In this document: positions 21,532-31,740 of the stretch, in pieces
How positions within the stretch are numbered: position 1 is the stretch's first letter
Layout: every line of letters begins with the position of its first letter
Source of the DNA: Oxytricha trifallax
Taxonomy: Eukaryota; Ciliophora; Spirotrichea; Sporadotrichida; Oxytrichidae
Length of the DNA: 64,000 bases
Reading direction: 5' to 3'
Assembly: GCA_000711775.1 (NCBI GenBank)
Contig: ARYC01017318.1
Location: forward strand, 1 to 64,000
Notes under the pieces: model-generated
Databases searched by the model: none
What the model saw: only the letters and a program-made list of their open reading frames with translations
Told to the model about the DNA's origin: nothing
Program-made: the position numbers and the translations under genes

Positions 21532-22714
21532 TCACTATTTTGCTTTATTCATCATATCATTGAATTGCTTATTAAGTTAATTGAACTTATCTGGACCCAT
21601 AAAAATAACTGTAAAATCAGGAATAATCAAATTGGGAATCATTCTGCAGAATCCCTCGAATTCCTTGCCAGCATGTCTCCTTAAATCTCTCTCTTCATGG
21701 CTTATTCCAAGCATGATGCCTGACATAAATCCAATCACAAATACTACTCTGCCAAGAGTCAAGGGACCATAGATTGATGAGCCAATGAAGAAAAATAGAA
21801 AAGCTGTCATTAGGGGGTGCCTGCAAGAGAAGGCGGCTCTTGACATCCCCTTCATATTAAATGGCATTGGGAATTTAGTTCCTTCTTTTTTGAAGTGCCT
21901 GAAATGATCAAATCCAAACACATCGCTGTAGAGCAAATCCCACATTGTCTGAGCAAACATGTAAAATCCAAAAGCTTAAAAGGCTAATCTTATTAAAGCA
22001 AAAACATTTTCAATTATAAATTAAATGAATTTGCTAGTGAATGATATGTAAAGACAAATGTTGGATGTTCCAAAATCATAAATCACAGAGTGAATTGGTT
22101 AATAAAAGTACAAAACCAGGAATAACATTATTGCTGAAAATAACACGAAAAGTACACGATCATAAACCTATCGTTTAAATCATTATTATTATTCAAGTAG
22201 CACTTTAATTAATTGATACAGTTTAGTAATAGTAAGCATTGTCAGTAATTGAAGCCATATATTTCTTGAAGCTGCCTCTGGCCATAGTTGAATGCTGTGC
22301 CCAAAACAAACTAATCAAAGTTAAGTTAAAGAGAATCAGGTCAAAAATTTTATGTCCTGAGAAGCTATAAAGTTTAAATAATTTTATTAAATATCTCAAA
22401 CATAAAAAAGACTAAATTAATTTAATTGGGAATATTAATATAATATAGCTTTCTATCCCATATTTGTCCTTGTGATATGAATGAAAATTGAAGTTATTGT
22501 TTCTCTCAATTGTATTAAATTTTTCATTTCCGATTAATGAGAAAGGCTAAATATATATCATAAGATAGGTAAGTATTGAGAGGGATAATATCACACCTAA
22601 ATAGTGCAAAACATGAATTATTATCCAATTAACGCTTGATATAAATATAATTACACACAATAGGGTTTTTAAACATTTTAAGATAAATTATTTTGATATC
22701 TTGACGAGGTCCAT
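21532..22714 (-). CDS. Membrane methyltransferase of the NnrU / MddA (ICMT-like) type
   Basis: ATG 22714 (MDLVKISKQFILKC) to TGA 21534-21532, about 375 aa with one 52-nt intron. Family marks: AQHSTMARGSFKKYM (the LQHSxMAR segment of MddA-like proteins), VYDRVLFVLFSAIMLF, DVFGFDHF, SCRHPLMTAFLFFFIG (the RxP box that starts the SAM-binding half), SHEERDLRRHAGKEF and RMIPNLIIP, the closing E-E-R-D-L...P of the superfamily. At least five hydrophobic helices. By homology it would methylate a small thiol or lipid at a membrane; which substrate is unknown. The N-terminal 120 residues are longer than in bacterial MddA and may hide a TGA-free IES. Minus-strand neighbour of the SDR cluster. Confidence 0.65.
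22168..22219 (-). other. Spliceosomal intron, 52 nt
   Basis: GTATCAATT...CGATAG on the minus strand, phase 0. It joins AYYYQT to VYDRVLF and removes a TGA. Confidence 0.7.
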
Positions 22715-22952
22715 GAATTTAAATTTTAATATCTAAAGTGTATTATTATAATTTAATACTATTTGTAATTTTTCTAATACCTCTTTTTATTGAATCTAAA
22801 TAATTCACAATAATTTACTCTCTTAATTCTTGTAGATTCTTGCATAACAAATATGTAAAGAATTAATTGAATAAAGATTAATTAATGAAATAATGGTAAA
22901 AAATAACAAGTATTCCCTTATTAATATCTTTCCCTTATCTTATTTTGGTTAT

Positions 22953-24493
22953 TCATTGAGCTTTCTTCTCAGCAGCTTCTTTAGCTCTGATTCTATCTCT
23001 TACTTTAAAGTTTTATATATAAGATAGATTATTTATAAGTTAAATTCCATTATAAAAACCATAATTAATATAATTTTATTTAACTTTAAGTGAAGCCTTG
23101 TACATAGTAGATTGTAGCATCTTGAGTGGTAGTACACCAATTAATAACATAGACAGTTCATGCTTGAGTGCACCGTAGGTCAAGCTTTCTCTGCCGATAT
23201 CTCTCAGACATGCCTTGGTAACAATTCTCACGTCTTCATAACAATAATCTTATGAAATTATTTAAATTATATAATTTGTAATGACCATAGGTGATTTACG
23301 ACTGCCTAAGAGTTTGGTTCTTGTCTCTCCCAATTCATAACTCATGACATCAATCTTGTCTTTATAATAATATAAATAATAATTTATCTTTCAATTCATA
23401 GTTAAGACCTTGACCAAGGAATGACGAAAAGGCCTTGCTTGCACTGTATGTAATTGCTCCACTTGCTGGGAATCCTGCCAATCCACTGCTTGTAATAATG
23501 ATTGCGCTTATTTAATAATTGTTTAAATAAATGATTTTTGTTATTTTAACTATAAATATAATTTTTAATGAACTTCTTTGGGTTCTTGCTTGAAGTTGCT
23601 TGATAAGTACCTTTGAAAGGTAAGCTGGGTGCAATGCGTTGATGTTAACTGTATATTCTATTTGTTCAGGAGTCAAATCAATAAATGGGCATAAATTTTT
23701 TCCTTAATTTCATTAAATTAAACTTTTTAAAAATTTAAAGTAAAAAATACATAAATTATGGGCATGTTTGAGTCCAGCCTGCGTTAAGGAGGAGCATTCC
23801 AATATCAATGTCACTGAGTTTAGTTGCTAATTTCTCATATTCTTCAATCTTGGTCATTTTAGACAAATCAGCCACAATTGCGCGGGTCTTGATCTATTTT
23901 CCACAATTAATATATAAAATAAAGAGTATTTTTTCTACTTATTAACCATCAGAATTATATAATATCAATTTTTTGAGATTTCTTGCAGTTTTTCTTGAAT
24001 TTTCGACTCGGTTCTTGAATAAAATAATAACATTAATTTCATGTTTCTTGAGATAATACAAATGTTGAATCCAAGTTTAGCAAGATCCTTGCAGAATTGC
24101 AAGCCTACACCATCAGACCCCCCTGTTACAACTGCCCATGAATCAATAATTAAATCATATATTTATTTATAAATCTTGACCACCATAAGTCTTAATGAGG
24201 TCTAGTGGCTTAAATACATGAAAATATAAAATTAAATTAAAATAAATGGGCTTTCTTATGAATTGTCTATTAATGAGACTGACTAATCCAAGCAACATCT
24301 TCACTACATATATGGCTCCAATATTAAAAACAAATTTTACAAAATTCATCATAAATTTATACTGAATTATTGAATAAATACACAAATATATTATTATATT
24401 TAATAGAATGAAGATTATGAAATAAACCAAGCACTTAAGTGTGCAGCCTGAATCTTTAAGAAAAGATGGTAAAGTACTATCAATAAATTCCAT
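22953..24493 (-). CDS. SDR-1: short-chain dehydrogenase, 17-beta-HSD12 / ketoacyl-CoA reductase-like
   Basis: ATG 24493 ([14 protein letters not shown]). N-terminal membrane helices ([16 protein letters not shown]), then the Rossmann motif [24 protein letters not shown], the NAG motif (LLLNAGWTQ), and the catalytic Ser and Tyr-x-x-x-Lys ([19 protein letters not shown]), then [15 protein letters not shown]. Ends KEAAEKKAQ at TGA 22955-22953. Architecture and membrane anchor fit ER enzymes that reduce 3-oxoacyl-CoA or 17-keto steroids (inference). Eight IESs of 28-81 bp cut the gene. All joins are in frame, so the macronuclear gene probably has no introns. First of four minus-strand SDR paralogues. 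Confidence 0.85.
23009..23089 (-). other. IES in SDR-1, pointer ACTTTAA
   Basis: Repeat at 23002-23008 and 23083-23089. Joins KASLK to VRDRIRAK. Confidence 0.8.
23242..23274 (-). other. IES in SDR-1, pointer ATAA
   Basis: Repeat at 23238-23241 and 23271-23274. Joins SPMVITN to YEDVRIV in frame. Confidence 0.65.
23364..23391 (-). other. IES in SDR-1, pointer TCTTT, 28 bp
   Basis: Repeat at 23359-23363 and 23387-23391. Joins LNYELK to DKIDVMSYE, matching the paralogues. Confidence 0.75.
23510..23575 (-). other. IES in SDR-1, pointer CTT
   Basis: Repeat at 23507-23509 and 23573-23575. Joins ARTQRS to AIIITSSG, the same site as IESs near the catalytic Ser in SDR-2 and SDR-3 to within a few codons. 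Confidence 0.55.
23693..23765 (-). other. IES in SDR-1, pointer ATGGGCAT
   Basis: Eight-base repeat at 23685-23692 and 23758-23765. Joins GWTQTCP to FIDLTPEQ. Confidence 0.85.
23909..23970 (-). other. IES in SDR-1, pointer CAATT
   Basis: Repeat at 23904-23908 and 23966-23970. Joins LQEISKN to CGKQIKTRAIV, removing a TGA. Confidence 0.65.
24019..24051 (-). other. IES in SDR-1, pointer TTCTTGA
   Basis: Repeat at 24012-24018 and 24045-24051. Joins NICIISR to TESKIQEKL, as in the paralogues. Confidence 0.85.
24145..24175 (-). other. IES in SDR-1, pointer AATC
   Basis: Repeat at 24141-24144 and 24172-24175. Joins TYGGQD to SWAVVTGG. Confidence 0.65.
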
Positions 24494-25523
24494 AGTAAAT
24501 TAATAAATGATAAATATTTATTATTATAGAAATTATTACAATTATTTTCTCCAATTCAATTATTGCAGATAAATCAAGTTTGAATAAATTTATTTATTAG
24601 AAACTCATCTGTATAATTTCTATATATAAAAAAATCTTAAAAAATTCAAAATAAAAAGGTATATTAATTCTTAAATTATCTCATTTAATACTATAGATAG
24701 TTAGATTAAGATTAAATCAAGAGGAATTTTTATCATTTATAAGTTTTTTAATTTTAATTAATTTCTTGAAAAATATAAGAAATAATTCTTTGTATAAAAT
24801 CCATCATTTACTTTTTTATAAAGTTAGTAATATTAATTTAAAAGTATTTCAAAAAGAATATGAACTTTATTAAATAAAGATTTATTTCATTAAAAACAAT
24901 ATAAGTAAAAATAATTGAGAATAAATTTGATAATAAGATACAAAAATTCGTTATATATCCATAAAATCAAGATATTTTATGTAATAATATCGAATTATAT
25001 TTCAATAAATAGCACTATGACTGGTTTTAACACTATCTATTATAAAATTCAAATATAACCAAGGGCAAATATCTATCTTTTAAATATACTCATTAAATAA
25101 AAAAATAATATTTCAAGCTACATAAATTTTCTACTGATTGAAATATATCAAGTGTATGTATTTCCACAATTAAAGAGAAATGGTAGAGATAGACATTAAT
25201 TATTTTAGTTATTTTTTATAATATGAATATCGAAAGTTACATTATAGAAATTTAAAAGTTATTAAGTCTATTTGAGCATATACTTTTACTTAATGAAACA
25301 ATTTAAGTCAAATTCATTTTTAAGATCAAATTTGCCAGTAGTTTGAAAAATCTATTTAATAACTAAATCTTTAGTTTTATAATTAATGCGTCTATTCTTT
25401 GATTAATTAATATTAAATTTACATCTTTTATTAGAATTTGCTATGCGTAATAATTTTATGTGGTTGAGAATATATCAGCTTATAATTAAATATAAAAATC
25501 ATATCTTTTTATTTATTAGGAAA
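24494..25523. other. AT-rich intergenic DNA
   Basis: About 1 kb of very AT-rich sequence with no protein-like frame. It holds the promoter side of SDR-1 and of the small plus-strand gene. Confidence 0.5.
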
Positions 25524-26018
25524 ATGGCAGATTAAGATAACCTAAACGAGAAAAGCTTTTTCAGCTATGACGACTCTGCAGAAGATCACTAACAAAAATA
25601 AGTGACACAATTCGATGGTGATACAAACACTTTGAAAAGGAGATAGCTTGGCAAAAATAAAGACTCAGGAAGCAATAATACTGGATTTAGACTTGCTGAT
25701 CTATTGAGCTTACAATATAATCACGAAAAATCTAAGTTATTATCAGTTGATGGAAACAAAATGACTGGAAAAATAAATGAAATAATAAATATTTTTAAAT
25801 TAAAATTGAAAAATTTAATTCAAATTAAATTAAACCTTATAAAAAATCTAAAGATTTATGATAAATGCTTAATGATTTAGTTGCAAAAGAAGGTCATCTT
25901 GATAAAGTATATCATTAACTTTAATACATAACTAATTTATGATAAAAAATCCTTATCTCAATCGACATTATATAAAATAATTATATCGCAAGTATAGCAA
26001 AAAAAAAGGATTTAATGA
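25524..26018 (+). CDS. Small protein of unknown function
   Basis: ATG 25524 (MADQDNLNEKSFFSYDD) opens a 164-codon frame to TGA 26016-26018. The first about 85 residues are acidic and polar (GDTNTLKRRQLGKN, FRLADLLSLQYN) and look like a real protein. The rest is Ile/Lys/Leu-rich AT-biased translation and may be intron, IES or 3' UTR. No family recognised. Its 3' end faces the 3' end of SDR-2 at 25 bp. Confidence 0.5.
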
Positions 26019-26043
26019 AATTAATTATATTTAAATTTTAAGC

Positions 26044-29000
26044 TCATTTCTTGGCTTCTGGTTCTCCAGAGTACTTCTTATGAAACTACTTTGTATAGAA
26101 ATGATACATAAATTTCATTCTTTTCGAGGTAGTCAAGCCATACATTACAAAGTAATATTGAAGGTAGTGGGAAAGTGAGCCAAATGTGCCATCTTCCTGG
26201 CCTAAGTCTCTTAGAGCACACTCTGTTGCAAATTCAGCTGTGTTTATAGTCCTAGTTGGTTTAGTTTTCACAAGGTTTGAAGCTACACCGAATGGTTCAA
26301 AACTCAGGAAGTCAAAATATTAAAAGCGATTTTAAAAAATTATAAGTCAAGTTTATCTTTTAGTTCAACAGCAAGTCCTCTAGAGAGATAAGAAGTAAAT
26401 CTTTTAGCGCAACTATAGGTTAAATTTCCAGGAGCCAAAACTAAGCCTAGGGAACTTGAAGTATACACAATTGCTGATTTCTGGGGTCTTGATAGTAGCT
26501 GCGGTAAGAGAAGAATATTATGATAAAAAAGGGGGATGGGGTAGGATTTTAATTTGATAAATCTATAAAGAGAGCTTTTGTCAAATGAAGTAAATGTAAG
26601 GCATCTAAATTAACCATCTCCTCAAGAACAGTATTCTATAATTCATCAAATCTACGTGGGTCACCCCAGCCTGCGTTCAAGAAAACCATTCCTATGTCTT
26701 TGTTTTTAAGTTAGTTAGCAATCTTCTCGTAATCATTATAGTTTGCCAGCTTGCCTAAATCAGCAATCACATAATCGGTCTAGATACTTGGATTTGTTTT
26801 TTTTATTTCGACAAGTTTTTCTTGAATCTTTGATTCAGATCTCCCAATTATGCAAATATTGAAGCCTGATTTAGCTAAGTGGTGGCAAAAAGCAAGTCCA
26901 ATCAAAACCCCAAAACCCTTTCAGTAGTTTGATTGAGTTTTTGATTGATAAAAGTAGACTTTTAGTGCATACTTTATTAGGGTTTTAATAGGGTTTATGT
27001 AGGGATTTAATGTTTAAATATTAGTAATTTAAGTGGGTAAATGCGAGGTTTGGGGTCAGTTTATGACAGTGACTATATAGATTTATTGTTTAAGTTGCGA
27101 TAAGGATGTGATGAATATAGTGAATATCTCAAGCCTATTCTAAATTATACTTCTATAGCAAGACTGCTCAATAAATCTCCTGCTACTGTTAAGCCTCACT
27201 GTCTATTTTCATCGAATTTAAAGAGAAAGCATCTTAATTCTAACCCTAAAAGTCCTTTAAAATTTTAGTAGCATCATTTTGAATATCTTATCAATGATAA
27301 GACTCTTAAATACTGGACTTATTTCTCTCTAGCTTAAAGTGCTGTGATGTTTCATCGCCAATTTCCTGAGCTTCACATATCTGCTTAATCGATAGCTAAC
27401 ATATATAAAAAGAATGGAATATCTTACAAGACAGTCAATCGCATTAAGAGAGTGATTGACTTTAATGTTCCATTTTATAAGAATAATTTAAATTATATAT
27501 TCGATTAAATGCAGAGGTCTTAAGAGCATAATATAAAGTTCATACACGCTGATGAAGCTGTATTCACATTCAATACCTTTATATCAAGGTCTTGGTACAA
27601 GAGGTATAGTAATATAGAAGTTTATGACTAAAAGGTATAAGGTGTAAACTCATGCTATTCTTGATGGAATAAGTGAAGATAGTGGCCTCGAGACTTATGT
27701 TATTCACCCTCGTTGTATAAAGACTGAATAATATATTAATTTATTGCAATTACTCAGAGATAAGTACGCAGTCTAAGAGATTATTCAGGGGGGAGAAGTT
27801 TCCTTTCAAGGTTTATGATAAAAAATAATTTTAGGGAAGTTTCATGTCAAGAAAATTTTCATTTTATAATTTATTTTTTCTTTATGGAATTATTATTTTT
27901 GACAACTATAAACACCTTCTTTGATTTTAGCGTATTTGTAATTCAACAATTTAACCTATCAATCATGAAGTATTAAAAGATCTATTTTATGTTGAACAAT
28001 ATTTTCATTAATTTATCATTTTATTTAACGATAGTTTTTTCTGAACTTTGAGAAAGAATTTTAATCAAAATATAGTTCTATATCTCTAGTTCTGATATTA
28101 GAAAATTATTGCAATTTATCTAATAAATTCTTTAAAAATATTTATATTATATTTAAGCCATTTAATGAGTCAAATAATATTAATTAAATTATTTTATATT
28201 TATCTAATAAAAATTATATATAAAAAGATTTACTTGACAGGAAACTTCCCTCCCCCCCCGATTATTATATTCTAAAGACTCAAGGAAGGAATATGAAAGG
28301 CTAAATATAACACCTGTATTTAATGGTCCTTACAGCCCTTAGTTCAATGGAATTGAGCTATATTGGGGGTTATTGAAAGGTCATTATAAGAAATTGCTGC
28401 TCTACCATCTGATGCATAATTTAAAGATAGATACAGGTGATTTTATTAAGAGTGCTGCTAAAAGAGTCAGTGATAATAAAGCTAAAAGTATGAGCAAGAG
28501 AAGGAAGATTTTGTGTTTATAAATAAGTATTAAATTTAAGCGAATGAATAAGTTTACATATTAAATTTTCCCGTAAAAGGATTTGGCTTATCTTTCTTTT
28601 CTTCCTCTTAAGGCTTGCTTGGGCCTATATTTTTTCTCTTAGTGCCAGCTCCTGCATCTATGTTCATCTCTTTTGGCTTTAAGAAATCTTTGAAGAGCCT
28701 CTTACTCAATTCATGTTTTACTTGAATCTTTCTCTCTCTGTTTAATTTGCTGCGCTCTTTCATCAAGTATATAGCAGTACCAGGTTTTTCTATAAAGTTA
28801 GAAGACTAAGCTTGCTTGAGATGAAAGGATGCTTTTGAAGTTCCCACAGCCAGGTGTCACTTATTTTTATCCCCTGCTTCTTTTTTTCTTAAGGAGAGAT
28901 GCTGAATCGTTTCTTGTGATCTTTTTAAATAACTTCATTTAATTACTCATGCTTCAGATTTTCAAGAACACCAAAGAAGAAGTTTCTCTCTGGCAACTTA

Positions 29001-31740
29001 TTAGAGAGCTGTAGCTATGATGGAAGGTAGATAGCTACGTCTGGATCACTCATAGCATCGTCATATAGGTTTGTCACTGATATTTCAGGGTAGTTAGGTA
29101 TCTCTATCATCCTAATTTCATTAGACTTAAAAGCTTTTTTCTCTTCACTTAGCAATGCCTTTAAGAATTATATTTTTGTTCTCTCCTGTGTTGGAAAAAA
29201 CAATCCAATTATGCTTAATAAGTTAGTTATAAGTGAAAACTTACCTTGCTATACCAAGTATCTGTAAAGGTCCTCTTTACTTCGAAATTTTCCTATTAAA
29301 TCTTGAGTTTAAATTCACTTCATTACATCATTCATAGACTCCATCTTGTTTCCTCTTTCTAGAAATGTTAATGAAATTTAAAATTATGGATATCCATTCT
29401 AAGTTTAGTTAAATCTTACAACTAAATAGGGAGGACCTACTGGAGGTCAAACTTGAAAAGATATGCTGAGAAGCATTGAAAAACTTGATCCAAGTTTCAC
29501 AGATTGATTTCCATTTTTATCAATCTATCTCCATTAAATTGCTCCTTATAATGTTTAGTTATTTTCGGAGGTCCTCCAAATTAAGTTCAACCTTTATTAG
29601 GAGTTAAATTTTAAGATTAAAACTTCATTGGGAGTATTTTAATTTACTAAAATGTATAAAATTTTTATAAAATATGTCAACTTACAGTCTTTTATGGTTA
29701 GTTCATTTTCTTACCTGTCAGCAAAGAATCTACCAGAGTGTCTTATGCTCTACTATTATAGTTTATCTCGGAATATTTTATCATTATTATAATAAAATAT
29801 AGCAGCAAACTAAACTTAAATGAGCGCTAACCTGTTAAGAAGAGCGGCATTACTTGGATCAAGCCAATAAAAGATATCATTACAGCAACCAAGAAAAGTA
29901 GAGACCAGAGACGTTAGAACTCAGTGGGAGCCTACTTATGACAACTTTGACCAGTCTAGCTTTGAGATTTAAATATAAGTTAAGTAGGAGGTTATCAAAG
30001 AAGCTGCAAAATTGAGGAAGAGGTTAAACAACCCGCAACAGAGCATTAATAAATACCAGCCAAAGTTGACTATTAATGCAATTAATGCAATAAAGTTTTC
30101 CCTTACAAGTCAACTTATAAGAGACACTCGAGAGATATACACAACGATATGTCAAGGTTATATCTCAAGCATTAAAAGAAAGATGGGAAGTATGTCTGTG
30201 AGAAGCTATATTCTCATACTAGAGACCTCAAAGGGCACTTAAAGAAAAAGCACAATCAAAGTTTTGTATTTATTCATGAACCTACAGGGAATAGATTCCT
30301 CTAAAAGAGAAGATCAAGAAACCCAGTGGAGTCTCTTAGAGTTGAAGTCTAGAAGTAAGTAAAAATGAAGAAAGCAGTCAAGAACTTTCCAGTCTCTGAG
30401 ATCAATAAAATCATGGTTAAAATAGAGGCAATGAAGATTCCCATATTAAAAATTATTGACTTAGATTCTTGCCTAGAAAGCTACCTCACTCTTGAAGATA
30501 AAATAGAGAAGACAGTTATTTCTGAGGACTAATATGCTTACAAGATATATCCTTTCAATTACTTCCTTGCTGTTGACAAATTCCAAATGGAATTTGCTCA
30601 TGAGTATTATGCTCTTTAAAAGGCAAAGTTAAATGAGTGCAGCCATATCATCTAGCTTGATGCTATTTTACTTGGTAAAGATCTTGTAGCCTTCAGGCTT
30701 CCTTTACTTGAAATGACTTACAGAGAATTCTTATCTGACAATAGATGTCAGAGATAAATTAGCTAGATAGTATAGCAGATAGTTGAAGGAATTGAAGACC
30801 TCCAAAAGCTAAGTTATGTTTATAGAGACTTAAAATCAGAGAACATCATGATGAACTTTCAGCCTCTTAGAGTTTATATTATTGACTTCTACAGAGCTCA
30901 AAGAGAGTAAGCCTCTAAATGAGGAAATGTATACGGCCCTCCTGGATATTTCGCAGAGAGAGAGGATTGGAGAGATAGAGACACTTAATGGGATATCTGT
31001 GCTCTAGCAGTAATAATAATAGAGAGCGACATGCCAAGAAACGATTACTTTAGCTGCAGGGGTGAGAGAGATTCTAAGCAGAGAATCAAACAATATCTCG
31101 ATAAAAATAAAATAAATGGAGGTCTCAGAGATCTTGCATACTCAACTATTATCAAGCCAAGCTAAGAAAATTAACAAACAATAGAAACAATCAAAAATCA
31201 ACTTAGAAAGATAAAATTCAGAGAACTGCCACATGACTCGAAGTTTATTTTTGTGTGAAATATTTTAAAAGCTCGCTTGCTATACTTACTTAAATAACTA
31301 ATATTTAAACATAAAACCCTACATAAACCCTATTAAAACCCTAATAAAGTATGCACTAATAGTCTACTTTTATCAATCAAACTACTGAAAGGGTATTGGG
31401 GTTTTGAATGCCATCTGACCCTCCAGTAATTGCTATCCAAGTGTTCTTTTCCCCAATTGCATACTTTTTGTAATCTTATAAATTATAATAAACAAGAAAA
31501 TTTCTTCTTCATTTTAAATATATAATTAATTAAGAATTTAATTTTTTAGTAAATGGTCTTGTGCTTTCCTGAAATAGTGTTGCTTAATAAGTTTATAGAC
31601 GGTAGCTATAAACTCAGAAAGTTTTATAACCCCTACGAACAAACACAAGTAAACTTATCTACAAATTTTAAAAGCAAGAAAATTATTTTAAAAAATTTTC
31701 AAAGTTAAAATTAGGTTTAGATCAACGATTCAATTATCAT
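26044..31740 (-). CDS. SDR-2: short-chain dehydrogenase, carries TBE-2 in its coding sequence
   Basis: ATG 31740 (MIIESLIQT), membrane segment LCLFVGVIKLSEFI near 31.6 kb, then KYAIGEKNTWIAITGGSDG. Here TBE-2 is inserted, and the gene resumes at 26902 with [11 protein letters not shown]. Later motifs: [30 protein letters not shown]...LTYSCAKRF (Ser, Tyr, Lys all present), SFEPFGVASNLV, CALRDLG. Ends GEPEAKK at TGA 26046-26044. With the element and IESs removed the protein is complete and near-identical in layout to SDR-3, so the gene looks functional if TBE-2 is cut out exactly. Predicted membrane-anchored keto-reductase (family inference). Confidence 0.85.
26316..26350 (-). other. IES in SDR-2, pointer AAGTCAA, 35 bp
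   Basis: Repeat at 26309-26315 and 26344-26350. Joins VELKDKLD to FLSFEPFG. Same position as an IES in SDR-3; absent in SDR-4. Confidence 0.9.
26512..26573 (-). other. IES in SDR-2, pointer AAGAGA
   Basis: Repeat at 26506-26511 and 26568-26573. Joins LHLTKALL to PQLLSRPQ. Same position as an IES in SDR-3; absent in SDR-4. Confidence 0.9.
26903..27005 (+). repeat. TBE-2 left terminal inverted repeat
   Basis: C4A4 run, then a short GATTGA-containing duplication absent from the right copy. Otherwise it matches 31306-31406 inverted. Confidence 0.85.
27041..28520 (+). pseudogene. TBE-2 transposase, interrupted
   Basis: ATG 27041 (MRGLGSVYDSDYIDLLFKL). Conserved AVMFHRQFPEL and KFIHADEAVFTF blocks are present with the first catalytic Asp. 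A frameshift lies near 27640, after which ILDGISEDSGLETYVIHP continues. The miniature element follows at 27786-28259, and about 35 bp that should encode the second Asp (SVDNLS in TBE-1) are missing next to it. After it, PVFNGPYSPQFNGIELYW holds the Glu. Not functional. Confidence 0.85.
27786..28259. mobile_element. 474-bp hAT-like miniature element nested in TBE-2
   Basis: Flanked by a 7-bp direct repeat GATTATT (27779-27785 and 28260-28266). Left end CAGGGGGGAGAAGTTTCC, right end on the minus strand GGGGGGGGAGGGAAGTTTCC, both followed by TGTCAAG-like sequence. An extra subterminal copy (GGGAAGTTTCATGTCAAG) lies near 27830. Interior AT-rich with no gene. The CAGGGG start and 7-8 bp target repeat suggest the hAT superfamily (inference). 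Confidence 0.75.
28555..29344 (-). CDS. TBE-2 22-kDa-class protein
   Basis: ATG 29344 (MESMNDVMK), with RSKEDLYRYL before a short intron at about 29245, as in TBE-1. Middle reads NYPEISVTNLYDDAM. The Lys/Glu-rich tail ends near 28560, where TBE-1's terminal TGA is TAA here. A TGA lies near the start (after VMK), so it is probably decayed. Confidence 0.6.
29820..31258 (+). CDS. TBE-2 zinc-finger/protein-kinase protein
   Basis: ATG 29820 (MSANLLRRAALLG). First C2H2 finger intact (CNQCNKVFPYKSTYKRH). The second (YVCEKLYSHTRDLKGH) has lost its second Cys. Kinase part: SYVYRDLKSENIMMN (YRD for HRD), IIDFYRAQRE (DFY for DFG), GPPGYFAERE, TQWDICALAVIIIESD. TGA at 31256-31258. The motif changes and an in-frame TGA near 30918 point to decay. 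Confidence 0.7.
31306..31406 (-). repeat. TBE-2 right terminal inverted repeat
   Basis: Minus strand reads CAAAACCCCAATACCC (one change in the telomere-like run), then TTTCAGTAGTTTGATTGA. Confidence 0.85.

Larger units (their letters stand above)
26903..31406 (+). mobile_element. TBE-2, telomere-bearing element inside SDR-2
   Basis: 4504 bp from CAAAACCCCAAAACCC to its complement, flanked by AAT (26900-26902, 31407-31409). Terminal inverted repeats of about 100 bp, whose sequence (TTTCAGTAGTTTGATTGA after the C4A4 run) differs from TBE-1. Same three-gene layout as TBE-1. The transposase is broken by a nested 474-bp miniature element and by frameshifts. Without the insert the element is about 4.0 kb. 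Confidence 0.95.
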
